Positions 12,922 through 15,126 of a stretch of 15,126 nucleotides of DNA are shown here, piece after piece. The stretch lies in assembly GCA_036733985.1 (NCBI GenBank), contig DAIMZM010000060.1, forward strand, positions 1 to 15,126, in the 5' to 3' direction. The stretch's first letter is position 1. Each line of letters opens with the position of its first letter. The stretch comes from DAIMZM01 sp036733985. GTDB taxonomy: Bacteria > Bacillota > Dehalobacteriia > UBA4068. The notes under the pieces were generated by a model. It was given only the letters and a program-made list of their open reading frames with translations. It searched no databases and was not told the origin of the DNA. The position numbers and the translations under genes were made by a program.

Positions 12922-14355
12922 ATGGATGCCACACATTTAGGTTTGCTCTGCGACTACTATGAATTGACCATGGCCAACGGCTATTTTCAAGCCGGCTTTG
13001 GCGAGAAGATCAGCTATTTTGATATGTTTTTCCGGGAAGTGCCGGACCGGGGCGGCTTTGCCATTGCCGCCGGCCTGGAACAGCTGGTCTATTATATCCA
13101 GCATCTCCGCTTTGACGACGAGGATATCGCTTTTTTGCAGGGGAAGGGCATTTTCTCCCAGGATTTTCTGGATTACCTGAAGGATTTCCGCTTTACCGGG
13201 GATATTTGGGCCGTGCCCGAGGGCACGGTGGTTTTCCCCAATGAGCCCATTGTCACGGTGCGGGCCCCGGCCCTCCAGGCCCAGCTCATCGAAACGTATC
13301 TGCTGCTGACCGTCAATCACCAGTCCTTGGTCGCCACCAAGGCCAACCGCATTGTCCGCGCTGCCGCAGGTCGGGTGGTGCTGGAATTCGGCTCCCGCCG
13401 TGCCCAGGGCGCGGACGCGGCCGTGACCGGCGCCCGGGCCGCCTATATCGGCGGTGTGCACGGCACCTCCTGCACCCTGACGGACGCCCTGTACGGCGTG
13501 CCGGCCGGCGGCACCATGGCCCATTCCTGGGTGCAGATGTTCGACAGCGAATACGAAGCCTTTCAGGCTTATTGCCGGATTTACCCCAATAATCCTACCC
13601 TGCTGGTGGATACATACAATACCCTGAAAAGCGGCATCCCCAACGCCATCCGGGTCTTCAAGGAGCTGGGGGTGGAGCGCTGCGCCATCCGCCTGGATTC
13701 CGGGGATCTGACCTTTCTTTCCCAGCAGGCCCGGCGCATGCTGGACAAGGCGGGCTTGAGCCAATGCCGGATCGCCGCCAGCAATTCCCTGGACGAATGG
13801 CTGATCCGGGAGCTGCTGCGCCAGGGCGCGGCTTTGGATATCTTCGGCGTAGGCGAGAAGCTGATCACCGCCAAAAGCGACCCGGTCTTCGGCGGCGTGT
13901 ACAAGCTGGCAGCCATTGAGGACGGGGCCGGCAATATCCGGCCCAAGATCAAAATTTCCGAAAATGCCAGCAAAATAACGAACCCCCATTTCAAGAAGGT
14001 TTACCGCCTTTATGAAAAGGACAGCGGCAAGGCCATTGCCGACCAGATCTGCGTCTGGGACGAGACTATAGATGCAAGCCAGCCTTTAGAGATTTTTGAC
14101 CCGGAAGCGGTGTGGAAGCGGAAGCTGCTGACGGATTTCACCGCCCGGGAGCTGCAGCAGCCTATCTTCCGCCAGGGCGAGCTGGTCTATGATCTGCCCG
14201 GCCTGGACGCGATCCGGGATTATTGCCGGGCTGAGCTGGAGACTATGTGGGATTCGGTTAAGCGCTTTGATAATCCTCATGATTACTATGTGGATTTATC
14301 CTGGCAATTGTGGAATATTAAACAGAAATTGCTGATGCAGGGTTGCCTGGAATAA
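12922..14355 (+). CDS. pncB: Nicotinate phosphoribosyltransferase
   Basis: A 477-residue enzyme of the Preiss-Handler pathway: nicotinate + PRPP + ATP give nicotinate mononucleotide for NAD synthesis. It starts with LLCDYYELTMANGYF (8-22), the family's opening block. NHQSLVATKANRI (132-144), FGSRRAQG (156-163) and GGTMAHSW (196-203) follow; H201 is the histidine phosphorylated by ATP in this family. DTYNT (230-234) and RLDSGD (257-262) line the phosphoribosyl site. Full length. ATG 12922 is preceded by a modest AAGAG site. Its TAA overlaps the ATG of the next gene (TAATG), indicating translational coupling. The next-door purine operon supplies no nicotinate directly, so the neighbourhood does not define a special role. 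Confidence 0.95.
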   Translation: MDATHLGLLCDYYELTMANGYFQAGFGEKISYFDMFFREVPDRGGFAIAAGLEQLVYYIQHLRFDDEDIAFLQGKGIFSQDFLDYLKDFRFTGDIWAVPEGTVVFPNEPIVTVRAPALQAQLIETYLLLTVNHQSLVATKANRIVRAAAGRVVLEFGSRRAQGADAAVTGARAAYIGGVHGTSCTLTDALYGVPAGGTMAHSWVQMFDSEYEAFQAYCRIYPNNPTLLVDTYNTLKSGIPNAIRVFKELGVERCAIRLDSGDLTFLSQQARRMLDKAGLSQCRIAASNSLDEWLIRELLRQGAALDIFGVGEKLITAKSDPVFGGVYKLAAIEDGAGNIRPKIKISENASKITNPHFKKVYRLYEKDSGKAIADQICVWDETIDASQPLEIFDPEAVWKRKLLTDFTARELQQPIFRQGELVYDLPGLDAIRDYCRAELETMWDSVKRFDNPHDYYVDLSWQLWNIKQKLLMQGCLE

Positions 14356-14933
14356 TGACGGATCAAAAAACCTTAGCCCAGATCAATATGTTCGCGGTGC
14401 TGGGGGCTTTCACCCATTTAGCCCGGCTGGATCCGGCGTCCCGGCGGCTGCTGGCAGCCGCCGCCCCGTTTACCCTGCGCCTGCGGGTGCTGGGCGGCCC
14501 AAAGGCCCGTTTCATCTTTGCCGAGGGCTGCTGCGTCCTGACCCCGGCGGCCGGCCCGGCGGACGGGACTTATCTTTTCCTCAGCCCCTGGCGTTTCAAT
14601 GCGATGCTGGCTGGGGAAAGAAGCGCTTTCAGCCTGGCGGAGCTGAGCCGGGGGGCGTTTATCAACCAGACCCTGACCGGCCTGACCCGGCGCCTGGCCG
14701 CTTTCCTGCTGCCCAGCCAGGCTGCCTTAACGGACCGGGATTTCGCCGCCGTCAGCGGTATGCTCCGCTTTTATGTCCAGGCCGCGGCTTTGGCGGAGAT
14801 CGCCAACCATGATCAGGAGGGCCGTGGGCTTATGGCCGGGCTGCCGACGGGGATCCTGTCCCTGGGCTGCCGCCAGGGGCCCGAGGCTGTGCTCATCTTT
14901 GACCAGGGCCGGGCGGAGGCCCGGGCGGAGTAG
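14355..14933 (+). CDS. SCP2-like two-repeat protein, prematurely ended by TAG
   Basis: As written, 192 residues. The ATG overlaps the pncB stop, so the two genes are probably coupled. Residues 42-88 form an SCP2/sterol-carrier-like unit: GPKARFIFAEG (48-58) and, after a turn, D70 to E88 ending LAGE. A helical middle (about 95-160) follows, then a second unit begins at 175 with GPEAVLIFDQG. That unit is cut by TAG at codon 193 and continues in frame to 15092. No enzyme motif or membrane segment is seen. I recall similar ~240-residue SCP2-type proteins in Clostridia, perhaps binding hydrophobic ligands, but function is unknown. The reading that the intact gene spans 14355-15092 is inference supported by the repeat. 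Confidence 0.7.
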   Translation: MTDQKTLAQINMFAVLGAFTHLARLDPASRRLLAAAAPFTLRLRVLGGPKARFIFAEGCCVLTPAAGPADGTYLFLSPWRFNAMLAGERSAFSLAELSRGAFINQTLTGLTRRLAAFLLPSQAALTDRDFAAVSGMLRFYVQAAALAEIANHDQEGRGLMAGLPTGILSLGCRQGPEAVLIFDQGRAEARAE

Positions 14934-15092
14934 GCGCCCCGCTGGGACGCCCGTGTCCGCTTGGCCGGGCCGGCCCAGGTGGATCCCTGGCTGCGGGGGG
15001 AAGCAGCGGCCGCCAGCGGGCGGCCGGATTTGCTGCTGGCCCTGGAGGGCTTGAGCCGCCTGGCCCGGCGTTATCTTTGGGAGGCCGGATAG
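14931..15092 (+). pseudogene. In-frame continuation of the SCP2-like gene beyond the amber codon
   Basis: After the TAG at 14931-14933 the same frame stays open for 52 codons and ends at a TAG (15090-15092) placed directly before the next start codon, where a real gene end is expected. The encoded segment WDARVRLAGPAQVDPWLRGE aligns without gaps to residues 69-88 of the same protein, sharing D, P, L, G and E at matching places, and then forms an amphipathic helix (LSRLARRYLWEAG). One base change would restore a 245-residue protein. Nonsense mutation, sequencing error and suppression cannot be told apart here. Confidence 0.6.
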
Positions 15093-15126
15093 ATGGCAAT
15101 GAAGGATAGCGGCGGCAAGCCCCTGG
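15093..15126 (+). CDS. Start of an unidentified downstream gene (3' partial)
   Basis: ATG at 15093 follows the previous stop codon with no gap and has GGGAGG (15079-15084) eight bases upstream, an ideal spacing. Only 11 residues (MAMKDSGGKPL) are in the window, too few for recognition. The abutting stop and start suggest it belongs to the pncB operon. ATG at 15099 is an alternative start. Confidence 0.6.
   Translation, partial: MAMKDSGGKPL

Noticed and set aside
12937..13989. 350-residue minus-strand open frame opposite pncB, and a similar 354-residue one opposite xdhB (11232-12296)
   Set aside because: Both mirror confident plus-strand genes and show shadow composition.
14931..14933. Selenocysteine or pyrrolysine insertion at the internal stop
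   Set aside because: Selenocysteine uses TGA, not TAG. For pyrrolysine no pyl gene is in the window, and TAG is used as an ordinary stop for the HIT gene. It cannot be fully excluded without the genome.

Overview
The window is GC-rich (roughly 60%) chromosomal DNA with AT-rich promoters, strong Shine-Dalgarno sites and tight gene packing. It most resembles a member of the Bacillota, probably an anaerobic Clostridia-type bacterium. The basis is the HIT-rpsU pair, a zinc-type L31, a radical SAM family I associate with Clostridia, selA, and a three-subunit xanthine dehydrogenase operon. I see no mobile element, tRNA, rRNA or CRISPR array, and I cannot name the genus.

Layout. 1-1741 (+): the 3' part of a PlsC-like acyltransferase with an unusual zinc-ribbon tail, a HinT-type protein, and rpsU with its own promoter and terminator. 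1961-3493 (-): rpmE, then a radical SAM enzyme of unknown substrate. 3635-5325 (+): a secreted LysM/M23 cell-wall hydrolase and an Asp/Asn/Gly-rich lipoprotein. 5366-5920 (-): 5-formyltetrahydrofolate cyclo-ligase. 6076-7479 (+): selA, closed by stacked terminators. 7728-12820 (+): guanine deaminase followed by the molybdenum, FAD and [2Fe-2S] subunits of a xanthine-dehydrogenase-type hydroxylase, led by a good sigma-A-type promoter. 12922-15126 (+): nicotinate phosphoribosyltransferase, overlapping a two-repeat SCP2-like gene that is broken by an in-frame TAG, then the first codons of another gene.

The clearest pathway is purine catabolism: guanine to xanthine (GuaD) and xanthine to urate (Xdh), with the three Xdh genes joined by TGATG stop-start overlaps. 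SelA makes selenocysteyl-tRNA. No selB, selD, tRNA-Sec or obvious selenoprotein lies in the window, so any link between selenium and the hydroxylase is inference.

The most unusual observation is the last gene. The protein frame continues past the amber codon to a TAG that directly abuts the next ATG, and the sequence after the amber codon completes an internal repeat begun earlier in the same protein. This looks like one ~245-residue gene interrupted by a nonsense codon.
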